A program made the translations under genes and the position numbers. 64,000 nt of DNA from Bacteroidota bacterium. GTDB taxonomy: Bacteria > Bacteroidota > Bacteroidia > AKYH767-A > OLB10. Location of the stretch: positions 669,501-733,500 of the forward strand of contig JADJOH010000007.1 in the NCBI GenBank assembly GCA_016713925.1, written 5' to 3'. Positions 1 to 8,871 of the stretch are shown here, piece after piece (within the stretch, counting starts at the first letter, position 1; each line of letters begins with the position of its first letter). The notes under the pieces are model-generated. The model was not told the origin of the DNA. It saw nothing but the letters and a program-made list of their open reading frames with translations, and did no database searches.

Positions 1-1
1 A

Positions 2-398
2 GAAGTGTATGAAATAGATGATCACTTTGATATTGAATCCTTGTTTCTGCAAATGAAAACGAAAAAATATCAGGTGAGCCGCGCTACCTCTTTACAATAC
101 GATCGAGCATTTATTGGCCTGTGACCTGGTAACAAAACACCAGTTTGGAAAGAACCTGGCCTTGTTTGAAAAATCTTATGCTTACAAGCAGCACGACCAT
201 CTCATCTGCCTCGATTGTGACAAGGTACTCGAGTTTTGCGATCCGCGAATTGAACAAATTCAATCGATGATGGGGCAAATCCTTGACTTTCAAGTGGTAC
301 AGCATAGTTTAAATTTATATGGCAAGTGCAAAAAACTGGCAAACAATGGGAAATGTGAGCATCAGACTAAGAAAAAACAAATAACTTTGACACGATAA
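2..398 (+). CDS. fur: Fur-family metal-responsive repressor, 5'-partial and frameshifted
   Basis: This is a Fur/PerR/Zur-type repressor whose N-terminus lies outside the window. Positions 2-88 encode EVYEIDDHFDIESL and then VSRAT in frame 2. From about position 90 the protein continues in frame 3 as LYNTIEHLLACDLVTKHQF. Together these restore the family's recognition-helix motif SRAT-x-YNT. The C-terminal dimerisation half shows HDH (metal site), a CxxC in ICLDC and a second cysteine pair in CKKLANNGKC, which is typical of a structural zinc site. One extra T near position 89 breaks the frame. Without it the visible part is 131 residues, close to a whole Fur protein. The STAS and purA genes follow on the same strand. 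Which metal or peroxide it senses cannot be told. The family call is firm; whether the break is biological or a base-calling error is open. Confidence 0.88.
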
Positions 399-410
399 GG
401 AAACAAAACT

Positions 411-758
411 ATGGAGTTCGAATTTAAGATTACTGAAAAAGATAAATATGCATTGATCAGTCTGAAAGGGAACCTGATTGAGAAGAATCAGGCCAATGAC
501 TTAATGGATGAGATCAATTTGTTGTCGGAAAAGGATGGTAGTAATTTCATCATCAATTTAACTGATTTCAAATACATGAACAGTACAGGTCTCAATGTCT
601 TGTTGGGCATTTTATCGAAAGCACGAAAGTCTGGTGGCGAAGCGGTGATTTGTGCCGTTCCCGAAAAAATTAAAACGTTATTGGTGATTACGAAATTGAT
701 CAATGTTTTTTCTGTTGTCGATAACGAAGAACTGGCTGCAAAAGCCTTTAGTAATTAA
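411..758 (+). CDS. STAS-domain protein (anti-sigma-factor antagonist type)
   Basis: A 115-residue single-domain STAS protein. Members bind and titrate anti-sigma or switch kinases and are controlled by phosphorylation of a serine or threonine at the start of helix 2. The diagnostic strand-turn-helix is visible as YMNSTGLNVLL near residues 55-65, with S/T-G at the phosphorylation position. The rest of the short domain fits the alternating beta-alpha pattern (ALISLKGNL, FIINLTDF, AVICAVP). The start is ATG with AAGG about ten bases upstream. It sits 12 bases after fur and 61 bases before purA, so co-transcription is plausible. No RsbW/SpoIIAB-like kinase is encoded in the window, so its partner is unknown. 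Confidence 0.85.
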   Translation: MEFEFKITEKDKYALISLKGNLIEKNQANDLMDEINLLSEKDGSNFIINLTDFKYMNSTGLNVLLGILSKARKSGGEAVICAVPEKIKTLLVITKLINVFSVVDNEELAAKAFSN

Positions 759-819
759 TTCTAAAAAATAATCTACAGGTATTCTGCCGGTGATGCAGGA
801 TACTTTTATTTTGAATACG

Positions 820-2097
820 ATGAAAGCTGATGTATTGTTGGGCCTGCAATGGGGCGACGAAGGAAAAGGTAAGGTAGTGGATGTGTTGACTCCGCGTTAT
901 GATGTTATCGCGCGTTTTCAGGGCGGACCCAATGCCGGACATACACTCGAATTTGAAGGGATAAAGCATGTTTTACATACTATCCCTTCAGGAATATTCC
1001 ATTCCGGAAAAGTAAATGTGATCGGCAATGGTGTCGTTATTGATCCCGTTGTTTTCAAAAAAGAAATTGATGCCTTGGCGCAACGCGGTGTGGATGTGAA
1101 GAAGAATTTATTCATCTCCAGAAAGGCACATCTCATTCTACCCACCCATCGCCTGCTCGACGCCGCTTCAGAAGCGGCCAAAGGCATAGCAAAGATCGGA
1201 TCTACGCTGAAAGGTATCGGACCAGCCTATATGGATAAAACCGGACGCAATGGTTTGCGTATCGGTGATCTGGAGCATCCGCAGTTTCGTAAAATGTATG
1301 ATACCTTAGTGGCAAAGCACACGGAATTGCTTGCACATTATGAGTACGATTATAATCTGGATGATCTGGAGCCGGCATTTTTTGAAGGCGTAGAATTGAT
1401 AAAACAACTGAAGCTCATCGATAGCGAATACCGTCTGAATCAATATCTCGACGAAGGAAAAGCGATTTTAGCAGAAGGTGCGCAAGGATCCTTACTCGAT
1501 ATTGATTTCGGTTCATATCCTTTTGTTACTTCTTCGCATACCATCACCGCCGGGACCTGTATTGGTCTGGGATTGGCTCCCGGTAAAATAGGAGAGGTGT
1601 ACGGAATATTTAAGGCCTATTGCACCCGTGTAGGCAGTGGTCCATTTCCAACCGAGCTGAACGATGCAACCGGTGAAGAACTTCGTGCAAAAGGACATGA
1701 GTTCGGAGCTACAACTGGTCGTCCGCGTAGATGTGGCTGGTTAGATTTACCTGCACTTAAGTATGCGATTATGCTGAACGGAGTCACTCAGCTCATCATG
1801 ATGAAGTCGGATGTATTGAGCGGCTTTGATAAAATAAAAGTCTGTACACAGTATAAATACAGAGGTGAAATCATTGATCATGTACCTTACGATGTGGTGA
1901 ATGAAGAAATTGTTCCGGTATACGAAGAGATGAAAGGCTGGAGTGAAGACCTCATGGTCATCAACGATGCGGAACAATTGCCGGCTGCGCTTTTAACCTA
2001 TATCGACTATATTGAGCAGGCCACAGGATTACCCATCACCATTGTTTCTGTAGGGCCGGACCGCAAGCAAACCTTGATTCGTAAAGTGGTGGCATGA
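820..2097 (+). CDS. purA: Adenylosuccinate synthetase
   Basis: PurA makes adenylosuccinate from IMP, aspartate and GTP, the first committed step to AMP, in the cytoplasm. The protein is 425 residues, the usual length. The GTP-binding loop WGDEGKGK (residues 11-18) holds the catalytic Asp13, and GPNAGHTL carries the catalytic His. Further landmarks are GSTLKGIGPAY, AEGAQGSLLDIDFGSYPFVT and TTGRPRRCGWLD. An upstream GTG (790) and ATG (793) would add about ten residues with no family counterpart. The ATG at 820 gives the standard N-terminus MKADVLLGLQWG and is preferred. It follows the STAS gene on the same strand. Confidence 0.97.
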   Translation: MKADVLLGLQWGDEGKGKVVDVLTPRYDVIARFQGGPNAGHTLEFEGIKHVLHTIPSGIFHSGKVNVIGNGVVIDPVVFKKEIDALAQRGVDVKKNLFISRKAHLILPTHRLLDAASEAAKGIAKIGSTLKGIGPAYMDKTGRNGLRIGDLEHPQFRKMYDTLVAKHTELLAHYEYDYNLDDLEPAFFEGVELIKQLKLIDSEYRLNQYLDEGKAILAEGAQGSLLDIDFGSYPFVTSSHTITAGTCIGLGLAPGKIGEVYGIFKAYCTRVGSGPFPTELNDATGEELRAKGHEFGATTGRPRRCGWLDLPALKYAIMLNGVTQLIMMKSDVLSGFDKIKVCTQYKYRGEIIDHVPYDVVNEEIVPVYEEMKGWSEDLMVINDAEQLPAALLTYIDYIEQATGLPITIVSVGPDRKQTLIRKVVA

Positions 2098-2282
2098 TGA
2101 GTAGAGCGATCGATGATTGCTTGAGCCTCCTCTTTCTGAAATTTATAAGAAGGAATTATTTTCTTGTCCATGTAGTTGTAGCTCCTCTTTAAATGTTGAA
2201 TACGTCTAAAGTCTCATTGTTGCTGACCGGTAAAATTATTTTATTGGCGAACTTTGGCAATGCTTACCGGCTTTTCATAGAG

Positions 2283-3833
2283 GTGAAGAAGCTTGCTTTG
2301 TCTTTATTCCATATCGTTTTAATATCATGTTTCTACTCGGTCATCTTGCCGCAACATCTTTCAGCACAGGATAAGAAGCAGATTGAAATCGTTCAGGCCG
2401 GGAGTCTGGAAGGAGTGAAGGTAAATGGAGTAGAAGTACGAAGATTAATCGGAGATGTCATCTTCAAACAGGAAGATACTTATATGTACTGTGACAGTGC
2501 TTTTTTTTATGAGATTACAAACAGCATCGATGCCTATGGTACCATTCGTATTGAAGGACCCAAGGTAAAGTTATATGGAGATGTATTGCACTACAATGGA
2601 AACCTCAGTAAAGCAGATATTACAGGCAAGAAAGTTCGGTTGACCGATGGCAAGATGGATCTGACCACTACGGCCATGCAATACGATTTGGAAAAGGATA
2701 TTGGAGAGTACCAAACGGGAGGGAAGGTGGTCGACAAAGACAATGTGCTCACCAGTAAGAAAGGGTATTATTATTCGAATGATCGCATCGTATTTTTCAA
2801 AGACAGTGTCGTGCTGACTAATCCAAAATATGTGATGAAGTCCGATACGCTCAAGTACAATACCTCCAATTCCACCGCTTATTTTTTCGGACCAACGCAT
2901 ATCAACAGTACCGGCACCGACAGTTCACATATTTATTGTGAAGACGGTTGGTACAATACCGAAACCGAGAAATCGAGGTTTACTAAGAACGCTTACATTG
3001 AATCGAAGGTCAATCGCATCAGTGGAGATAGTCTGCTATATGATCGTATTACCCGCATCGGGCGCGCCTGGAGCCATGTAGCATTAACCGATACGGTCGA
3101 GAAAATCATCATCTCCGGTGACTATGCTTACTTGAATGAACTCAGCGGAAATTCCTTTGTAACCGGCAGTAGTCTTTTAACAAAAGCCTTTGAAACCGAT
3201 AGTCTATTCATGCATGCCGACACACTCTTTGCCACCCAGGATACAGCCACCAAACAGAAGACCTATTTTGCTTATCATCATGTCAGATTATTCAAAACCG
3301 ATTTGCAGGCGCAATGTGATTCGCTGGTGTACAGTACAAGTGATTCCACCATTTGGTTTTATACGGAGCCGATATTATGGAGCAATAAAAATCAAATGAC
3401 GGCAGAAAAAATCGCATTGGTCTTAAAAGGAAATAAAATCAACACCATGCATCTTTACACCGGAGCCTTCATTGCCGGAATGGAAGATTCGCTGCGCTAC
3501 AATCAGGTAAAGGGAAGAGACATGACCGGCTATTTCACCGACAACAAACTTAGCACCATCGAAGTCACGGGTAACGGACAATCCATCTATTACTTACGCA
3601 ACAAAAAGCAACAACTCACGGGAGTCAATCAAGCCGATTGCAGTAACATGATCATCTACCTCAAAGAAAATAAAATCTCCAAAATCTCCCTCCTGAAAAC
3701 ACCTGACGCCACCCTTTTCCCCGTCAAAGAAACCGACCCGCTCCAACTCCGCCTCAAAGACTTTAGCTGGAAAGGACATCTCCAACCCCTCCGGATGCAG
3801 GATATATTCAACTGGCCGGAACAAGGGAATTAA
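2283..3833 (+). CDS. OstA/LptA-like exported protein
   Basis: An exported protein of about 516 residues with an OstA-like organic-solvent-tolerance region, related to the LptA/LptD-N beta-jellyroll that handles lipopolysaccharide in the periplasm. From the GTG at 2283 the N-terminus reads as a signal peptide: two lysines, a long hydrophobic stretch (LALSLFHIVLISCF) and an LSAQ end. The body is built of repeating beta-strand units: VIFKQEDTYMYCDSAFFYE, IDAYGTIRIE, KVKLYGDVLHY, and later AYFFGPTHI and AYIESKVNRISGD. This matches the periodic OstA fold. An in-frame ATG at 2193 would add 30 residues ahead of the signal peptide, so GTG at 2283 is favoured but not certain. It lacks the LptD barrel, so transport in the Lpt system is inference. 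Confidence 0.75.
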   Translation: MKKLALSLFHIVLISCFYSVILPQHLSAQDKKQIEIVQAGSLEGVKVNGVEVRRLIGDVIFKQEDTYMYCDSAFFYEITNSIDAYGTIRIEGPKVKLYGDVLHYNGNLSKADITGKKVRLTDGKMDLTTTAMQYDLEKDIGEYQTGGKVVDKDNVLTSKKGYYYSNDRIVFFKDSVVLTNPKYVMKSDTLKYNTSNSTAYFFGPTHINSTGTDSSHIYCEDGWYNTETEKSRFTKNAYIESKVNRISGDSLLYDRITRIGRAWSHVALTDTVEKIIISGDYAYLNELSGNSFVTGSSLLTKAFETDSLFMHADTLFATQDTATKQKTYFAYHHVRLFKTDLQAQCDSLVYSTSDSTIWFYTEPILWSNKNQMTAEKIALVLKGNKINTMHLYTGAFIAGMEDSLRYNQVKGRDMTGYFTDNKLSTIEVTGNGQSIYYLRNKKQQLTGVNQADCSNMIIYLKENKISKISLLKTPDATLFPVKETDPLQLRLKDFSWKGHLQPLRMQDIFNWPEQGN

Positions 3834-4270
3834 TGAATTGATGAATGGTTGAATTGATGAATGTTTTGAATGAATATAGACTTTTTGTTTTAAGAAAATT
3901 CCTCCGTGATTCTCAGTGACCTCAGTGGCTCAGTGGTGAAAATGACAAATTCTTCGAGGACGACGATCTCTATGCAACAAAATTTGATAGTTTTTGACGA
4001 ATCACTTTCTACATCAGTAATTAAATTGACAACATAAACCCCATTCGCCAACCCATTCATTGGTATCTCTCCAGTCACACAGGCCGCAGATTTGTTATGA
4101 TTATTATGATTCATTATGATTATCCCTTGCGAGCCATGCGTCGAGAAGTCTCGCGATCCTTGCGTCTTTGCGCCTGCCTGTCGACAGAAAGGGTTAATCT
4201 AAATCATTATCACCATTAAGATCCCCAGCAGGAAGCCGGTAGCCGGAAGCTGGTAGCCGGTAGCCGACAT
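3834..4270. repeat. Intergenic spacer with short direct repeats and a palindrome
   Basis: This is the gap between two convergent genes, with no credible coding sequence. A 14-bp direct repeat (tgaattgatgaatg) occurs at 3834-3847 and 3850-3863. A perfect 10-bp palindrome ctgtcgacag lies at 4178-4187. A degenerate array of 'agccggtagccggaagc' type units fills about 4231-4267. No transposase or clear terminator was recognised. Confidence 0.6.
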
Positions 4271-4984
4271 TTACTTCCCTCCAAAAACTTTTTTCAAAAT
4301 ATCACTCACCCTTGCCGCCGGATCTTTTCTGATTTTTGTTTCTTCTATGGCAACAAGTTTGAAAAGTCCTTCAATAGCACGTTGCGTCACGAAATCATCC
4401 AGACTTGGATTTACTTTTTTTACGAAAGGAACTTTGTTATATGTGCTGAAAAGCGGATTCCAGTATTTTGTAATCTGTACTTTTTTCAGTGAAGCAGCAA
4501 TGACCGGTCTGAATTCCTTGCTGAGTTGGGCGGTGGTGCTTTTGCGGAGGTATTGGGTCGCTTCATCATCCTTTCCTTTGAGAATGGTGAGTCCGTCGTT
4601 AATGGTCATGGAGGTGATGGCAGCGAGGAAAATGGGAGCGGCTTTTTTTGCAGCATCTTCGGCGGCCCGGTTAAGTTGTTTTTCAAATTCTTCTACCTGC
4701 CTCTTCATCCCAAGATTTACTAAAGTGGACCGCATATCACGTGCATCGCTGGGGAAGGGAATTTTAATCAGATTGTTTTTATAAAAACCATCGGTTTTGG
4801 ATGCTTTGGTACTTGCATTTTTTGATCCGACATTGAGCGCTTCTTTTAATCCTTTGGTGATATCGGCATTCGATAATCCGCTACCCAATGAGTTGTTGAC
4901 CGTGTTCAGAATATTATTGATGTCAATTTGTGCTTTTGAAAATAAACTCGAAAGCAGGAAGGCAAGCAGCAGGAACTTTTTCAT
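4271..4984 (-). CDS. DUF4197 domain-containing exported protein
   Basis: A protein of about 237 residues that is exported by signal peptide; its function is not known. The N-terminus from the ATG at 4984 is MKKFLLLAFLLSSLFSKAQ, a clean signal peptide ending in an AQ-type cleavage region. The mature part has the features of DUF4197: SGLSNADITKGLKEALNVGS near the start, then KIPFPSDARDMRSTLVNLG, AITSMTINDGLTILKG and a C-terminal EETKIRKDPAARVSDILKKVFG. An in-frame start six codons upstream (5002) is less likely because it would put polar residues ahead of the signal peptide. Upstream at 5011-5018 there is a minus-strand TATATTTG that fits a Bacteroidota -7 box. It is monocistronic and convergent with the OstA-like gene. 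Confidence 0.82.
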   Translation of the reverse strand: MKKFLLLAFLLSSLFSKAQIDINNILNTVNNSLGSGLSNADITKGLKEALNVGSKNASTKASKTDGFYKNNLIKIPFPSDARDMRSTLVNLGMKRQVEEFEKQLNRAAEDAAKKAAPIFLAAITSMTINDGLTILKGKDDEATQYLRKSTTAQLSKEFRPVIAASLKKVQITKYWNPLFSTYNKVPFVKKVNPSLDDFVTQRAIEGLFKLVAIEETKIRKDPAARVSDILKKVFGGK

Positions 4985-5296
4985 AAGACAGGTGTTTTTC
5001 ATCGCGGAGTCAAATATATTGCCAAATGTAATTGATATAGGGTTGAATCATTACTCCCAATCATTCTTTCTTCATTTGAAATTTTTTGGAATGGGCTTCC
5101 CGACTCCCTATGAATCATCTGATATTTTGTATTTTCACAAACTTGGAAATTTGAATGACCCGCCCAATCAAAAGGGAAGGATGAAAGATTTAAACCCTCT
5201 GCTTTAATGAGAATTAAACTTAGTCTTCATCCTTTTAAATCCGGGGAAAATAAGAAGCCTGTCATTGCTCAAATCTAAATGCCATTGTGATAAATT
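4985..5296. other. Intergenic region between divergent DUF4197 gene and cinA
   Basis: About 310 bases between divergently transcribed genes. The only element I can point to is a minus-strand TATATTTG (5011-5018), a candidate -7 box for the DUF4197 gene. Open frames across it overlap or extend from that gene's antisense strand and look non-coding. No RNA gene or repeat was recognised. Confidence 0.4.
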
Positions 5297-6541
5297 ATGC
5301 TTGTTGAAATCATTACCATCGGAGATGAATTGTTAATCGGTCAGATTGTGGATACGAACTCGGCCTGGATTGGTCAGCAGTTGAACGCGATCGGATTCAA
5401 GGTGCATCAGATTACTACGGTGTCTGATCAGCGGGAGCATATCCTCACTGCTTTTAAGGAAGCCTCGCAGCGGGTACAGGTGGTGTTGATTACCGGTGGT
5501 CTGGGTCCGACAAGGGATGACCTGACGAAGGATTGCCTCTGTGAATATTTTAATGTGCCACTGCAGTTCAATGAGGAGGCATACATGGATGTGGAACATT
5601 TGTTTAAGATACGTGGTCGGGAAGTAACCCCGGTCAATCGCCTGCAGGCTGAACTCCCGGCCAATGCCACATTGCTTAGTAATAAGGTGGGTACAGCTCC
5701 GGGAATGTGGTTCGATGAGGGGGGTGTGGTGTATGTGTCGATGCCCGGTGTTCCCTATGAAATGAAGTATCTGATGGAAAAGGAAGTCTTGCCCCGTTTG
5801 AAGAGGAAGTATGAGGCTCCGTTTATTATGCATAGGACTATTCTTACGCAAGGAATCGGGGAGAGCTTTTTGTCGGATCTGATTTCTGATTTTGAAGATG
5901 CATTGCCCTCCTATGTAAAGTTGGCTTATCTGCCTTCCTCCGGTATGGTACGCCTGCGCCTGAGTGCTTCGGGAGAGGAGCAGTTTATTCGGGCAGAGAT
6001 GGATCGATTAGTAGCAGAGTTGTCCCAAAAAACCCGGCAGTTTAAATTTGGAATGGATGATGATACTATCGAAGAAGTACTCGGTAAGTTGCTGTTGAAA
6101 AAAGGCCTCACGGTCTCCACTGCCGAAAGTTGTACCGGAGGGAATGTCGCTCATCTCATTACTTCTGTTCCCGGTTCATCGGCCTGGTATATCGGATCCA
6201 CCGTTACCTATTCCTATAAAAGTAAGACCGATTTACTGGAAGTCCCTACCGATTTGATGCTGAAGCATGGTGCGGTGAGTGAAGAAGTAGTCCTTTCCAT
6301 GGCAGAAAGTGTGAAAAAGAAATTCTCCACCGATTGCGCCATAGCCACTTCAGGGGTAGCAGGTCCTGGTGGTGGTACACCCGATAAACCGGTGGGAACC
6401 GTGTGGATCGGAATAAGTGTCCCGGGCAGGACCTTCGCCAAAAAAGTTCTTCTTGGAGATAATCGATTGAGAACGATACAAGTAGCTTCAGAAACCGCAT
6501 TAAATATGTTACGGAAGGCAGTTCTTGCCGAAGACTTGTGA
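5297..6541 (+). CDS. cinA: CinA-family protein (MoCF-like domain plus nicotinamide-nucleotide amidase domain)
   Basis: A 414-residue two-domain CinA. The N-terminal half is a MoCF/MoaB-like domain (IITIGDELLIGQIVDTNSAW, then VVLITGGLGPTRDDLTKD). The C-terminal half, from about residue 255, is the CinA/PncC domain (VSTAESCTGGNVAHLIT, YIGSTVTYSYKSKTDLL, ATSGVAGPGGGTPDKPVGTVW), which deamidates NMN in NAD recycling. In some bacteria the N-terminal domain acts as an ADP-ribose pyrophosphatase. Both domains are complete and the length is normal. The 3' end lies only 44 bases before the rpmB start, and the candidate rpmB -33 element overlaps the last cinA codons. Confidence 0.95.
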   Translation: MLVEIITIGDELLIGQIVDTNSAWIGQQLNAIGFKVHQITTVSDQREHILTAFKEASQRVQVVLITGGLGPTRDDLTKDCLCEYFNVPLQFNEEAYMDVEHLFKIRGREVTPVNRLQAELPANATLLSNKVGTAPGMWFDEGGVVYVSMPGVPYEMKYLMEKEVLPRLKRKYEAPFIMHRTILTQGIGESFLSDLISDFEDALPSYVKLAYLPSSGMVRLRLSASGEEQFIRAEMDRLVAELSQKTRQFKFGMDDDTIEEVLGKLLLKKGLTVSTAESCTGGNVAHLITSVPGSSAWYIGSTVTYSYKSKTDLLEVPTDLMLKHGAVSEEVVLSMAESVKKKFSTDCAIATSGVAGPGGGTPDKPVGTVWIGISVPGRTFAKKVLLGDNRLRTIQVASETALNMLRKAVLAEDL

Positions 6542-6565
6542 GAAATTGTTTTTTATGTATCTTTG
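6536..6565 (+). promoter_or_regulatory. Bacteroidota-type promoter of rpmB
   Basis: TTG at 6536-6538 is separated by 19 bases from TATCTTTG at 6558-6565. This matches the Bacteroidota primary-sigma pattern TTG-N19-21-TAnnTTTG. The -33 element overlaps the end of cinA. The expected start site lies a few bases downstream, giving a short leader before the rpmB ATG at 6586. Confidence 0.72.
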
Positions 6566-6585
6566 CCCTCCCAATAAGAATAGTC

Positions 6586-6819
6586 ATGTCTAAGATTTGC
6601 GATCTCACCGGAAAACACTCCATCTCCGGAAATAATGTAAGCCACTCGAACCGTAAAACGCGTCGTAAGTTCCATCCGAACCTGCAAACGAAGAAGTTTT
6701 TCATGCCTGAAACAGGTGAGTGGATCACCCTTAAAGTGAGCACCTCTGCGCTGCGTACTATCGATAAAATCGGTGTTACGGAAGCCATCACCCGTGCTAT
6801 CGTTAAAGGTCGCCTTTAA
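6586..6819 (+). CDS. rpmB: Large ribosomal subunit protein bL28
   Basis: A 77-residue bL28, a structural protein of the 50S subunit. The N-terminus MSKICDLTGKHSISGNNVSHSN and the basic stretch KTRRKFHPNLQTKKFF are the family hallmarks, and the C-terminus TSALRTIDKIGVTEAI is also typical. The frame opens further upstream (6538), but the ATG at 6586 gives the standard N-terminus and leaves room for its own promoter. It is followed 54 bases later by an exported aminopeptidase P rather than by rpmG, which comes 1.6 kb downstream under a near-identical promoter. Confidence 0.97.
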   Translation: MSKICDLTGKHSISGNNVSHSNRKTRRKFHPNLQTKKFFMPETGEWITLKVSTSALRTIDKIGVTEAITRAIVKGRL

Positions 6820-6873
6820 AATAAATTACCTCGGTATTACAACCGGTAAACTGCTCATGGTTATATTTGAACT

Positions 6874-8244
6874 ATGATACGCGGTCTACCGGTTTTCTTT
6901 TTCCTGTTCCTGACTTTCGGGGCGCAGGGGCAATGGGACGATACGGATCGTCTCCCTAAAGAATTCCATCAGCGGAAGAGAGCGGCTTTGAGGGAATTAT
7001 TGCCTCCCAAAAGTGTGGCGGTTTTTTTTGCAAATCCTATTCGCAATCGCAGCAATGATGTCGACTTTCAATTCAGTCAGGATCCCAATTTCTATTATCT
7101 CAGTGGTTATACGGAACCCAATGCAGTGCTGGTTATTTTCAAGGAGGACCGCAACTTTGATGGAGTGAATACCAATGAACTTTTGTTTGTGCAGGACCGT
7201 GATGCGAAGAAGGAAATCTGGACCGGAAAGCGTTTAGGTGTAGAGGGGGCTAAGTCGATGCTGGGTTTCAGATCAGTGTACACGGGAATAGAGTGGAAGG
7301 AATTTGGCATCAACTGGACTTCGTTAAATGAAATATTTACCATATATCCCGATCAGCCCAATGCTTCACGGATGGAGAAGGCAGATTTATCTGATCTCGT
7401 GAATTACTTTAAAGAGGCTGTCGAGAGTGTGAAGGATAATGTCAACGCGTCTTCTCTTCATAAATACATGGCGCAATTGCGGGAAAAAAAGGATCCGGAA
7501 GAGATAGTTCTTCTGCAAAAAGCGATGGATATGACGATCGATGGTTTCCGGGAGATGATCCGTGAGTTGTCGCCGGGGATGTCCGAGTACCAGGCGCAGG
7601 CGATTGTAGAATATCATGCTAAGAAAGGCGGCTCCGAATACATGGGTTATCCTTCCATCTGCGGAGGCGGCGCCAATTCCTGCGTGTTGCATTATACGCA
7701 CAACAGAAAGAAACTCGATGCAAAAGAGTTGTTGCTGGTGGATATGGGAGCCGAATACCATGGCTATACCGCCGACATCACACGGGCCTTGCCGGTAGAT
7801 GGTAAGTTTTCTCAGGAGGAAACGATGATTTATAATTTGGTTCTTGCGGCTCAAAATGCCGGCATCGATCAATGCAGGAAGGGAAAGGGTTTCAGAGATG
7901 CGCATCATTCCGCCTATGAAGTTATTGGTAAAGGGCTGGTGGAGTTGGGAATTATTAAAGAAATCAATGCCGCGAATAAATATTTCATGCATGGGACTTC
8001 CCATTATCTCGGATTGGATGTACACGATGCCGGAACCTTTAACGCCTTGCAATCCGGTGTAGTGATGACGGTGGAGCCCGGGATTTATATTCCGGAAGGA
8101 TCCCCCTGCGATAAAAAATGGTGGGGCATGGGCATTCGGATTGAAGATGATATTCTCGTTACTGAAAACGCCCCGATCATTATGACCGCTGCCTTACCCA
8201 GGACCATCCCCGAACTTGAAAGATTGATGGCTGAAGATTTTTAG
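6874..8244 (+). CDS. Exported Xaa-Pro aminopeptidase (aminopeptidase P, M24B)
   Basis: A 456-residue M24B metallopeptidase that removes N-terminal residues preceding proline, using two metal ions. The start MIRGLPVFFFLFLTFGAQGQ is a signal peptide, so it should act in the periplasm. The N-terminal AMP_N domain is visible (KSVAVFFANPIRNRSNDVDF, FYYLSGYTEPNAVLVIF). The catalytic pita-bread domain has the expected ligands: Asp in LLVDMGAEYHG, Asp in TADITRAL, His in MHGTSHYLGLDVHD, Glu in TVEPGIYIP and Glu in GIRIEDDILV. It lies between rpmB and rpmG. The family call is firm; substrate preference is inferred from the family. Confidence 0.93.
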   Translation: MIRGLPVFFFLFLTFGAQGQWDDTDRLPKEFHQRKRAALRELLPPKSVAVFFANPIRNRSNDVDFQFSQDPNFYYLSGYTEPNAVLVIFKEDRNFDGVNTNELLFVQDRDAKKEIWTGKRLGVEGAKSMLGFRSVYTGIEWKEFGINWTSLNEIFTIYPDQPNASRMEKADLSDLVNYFKEAVESVKDNVNASSLHKYMAQLREKKDPEEIVLLQKAMDMTIDGFREMIRELSPGMSEYQAQAIVEYHAKKGGSEYMGYPSICGGGANSCVLHYTHNRKKLDAKELLLVDMGAEYHGYTADITRALPVDGKFSQEETMIYNLVLAAQNAGIDQCRKGKGFRDAHHSAYEVIGKGLVELGIIKEINAANKYFMHGTSHYLGLDVHDAGTFNALQSGVVMTVEPGIYIPEGSPCDKKWWGMGIRIEDDILVTENAPIIMTAALPRTIPELERLMAEDF

Positions 8245-8357
8245 CCTCCTTCTCCTTAAAAATGTTGTATTGCGGGGGATGGTTATGGAGGAAGGAAGTA
8301 TCATTTCTCATTTAATGCGTTGGTTTTCAGCCATATAAATTTTAAGAGGGAAATACC

Positions 8358-8388
8358 TTGTCTTTTGCTCTGATTTGTAATATCTTTG
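8358..8388 (+). promoter_or_regulatory. Bacteroidota-type promoter of rpmG operon
   Basis: TTG at 8358-8360, a 20-base spacer, then TATCTTTG at 8381-8388. The -7 box is identical to that of the rpmB promoter, which suggests matched expression of the two ribosomal protein transcripts. The ATG of rpmG follows at 8425. Confidence 0.72.
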
Positions 8389-8424
8389 CCGACCCAAAAT
8401 ACGGGTAATTTAATAATTGCAAAC

Positions 8425-8607
8425 ATGGCTAAGAAAGGCAATCGCGTACAGGTGATTATGGAGTGCACCGAGCATAAAAACTCAGGCATGGCGGGTACCA
8501 GTCGTTACATCACTACCAAGAACAAAAAGAATACTACAGAACGTTTGGAGTTGAAGAAGTTCAATCCGATTCTGAAAAAAGTAACTGTACATAAAGAAAT
8601 TAAATAA
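8425..8607 (+). CDS. rpmG: Large ribosomal subunit protein bL33
   Basis: A 60-residue bL33, a small 50S subunit protein. MAKKGNRVQVIMECTEHK, then GTSRYITTKNKKNT and the ending LKKFNPILKKVTVHKEIK match the family over its whole length. The first cysteine of the classical zinc ribbon is present (MECTEHK) but the later CxxC pair is absent, so this is a cysteine-poor C-minus type form. The ATG at 8425 is chosen over the open frame upstream. The DUF4295 gene follows 29 bases later and the pair ends at a strong terminator. Confidence 0.96.
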   Translation: MAKKGNRVQVIMECTEHKNSGMAGTSRYITTKNKKNTTERLELKKFNPILKKVTVHKEIK

Positions 8608-8636
8608 TCGGCTTAAAGCTCTAAATACAAAGAAAC

Positions 8637-8792
8637 ATGGCAAAGAAAGTAGTTGCTACACTTAAGACCGGAAAAGGCAAAGAATTCTCAAAAGTGATCA
8701 AGATGGTGAAATCACCTATCACCGGTTCCTATTCCTTTAAAGAGGAAGTGGTACATAATGATCATATTAAAGATTTTCTTAAAGAAAAATAA
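8637..8792 (+). CDS. DUF4295 family small basic protein
   Basis: A 51-residue lysine-rich protein: MAKKVVATLKTGKGKEFSKV, then IKMVKSPITGSYSFKEEVV and a DFLKEK end. I recognise it as DUF4295, a small protein conserved in Bacteroidota directly after rpmG and before ftsY. That order is kept here. Its size, charge and gene neighbours suggest a ribosome-associated role, but this is inference. It is easily missed in automatic calls because it is so short. The ATG follows an AAAGAAAC leader, and a perfect Rho-independent terminator lies 25 bases after the stop codon. Confidence 0.9.
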   Translation: MAKKVVATLKTGKGKEFSKVIKMVKSPITGSYSFKEEVVHNDHIKDFLKEK

Positions 8793-8817
8793 TCTTCTGA
8801 CAATCAACCAGAACAGG

Positions 8818-8848
8818 CAGCTTCTTTCCTTCGAAAGAAGCTGTTTTT
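8818..8848 (+). terminator. Rho-independent terminator after rpmG-DUF4295
   Basis: A perfect 11-bp stem (8818-8828 pairing with 8833-8843) with a 4-base loop cttc, followed directly by five T residues. It separates the ribosomal protein transcript from ftsY, which starts at 8872. Confidence 0.9.
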
Positions 8849-8871
8849 ATTATTACCACTAAGCAAAACCT

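Noticed and set aside
4347..4784. 145-residue plus-strand open frame opposite the DUF4197 gene
   Set aside because: It is a mirror of a well-supported gene, has no family motif, and its composition follows from the opposite strand.
7387..8052. 221-residue minus-strand frame inside the aminopeptidase P gene
   Set aside because: The plus-strand gene has all catalytic ligands; the antisense frame has no recognisable domain.
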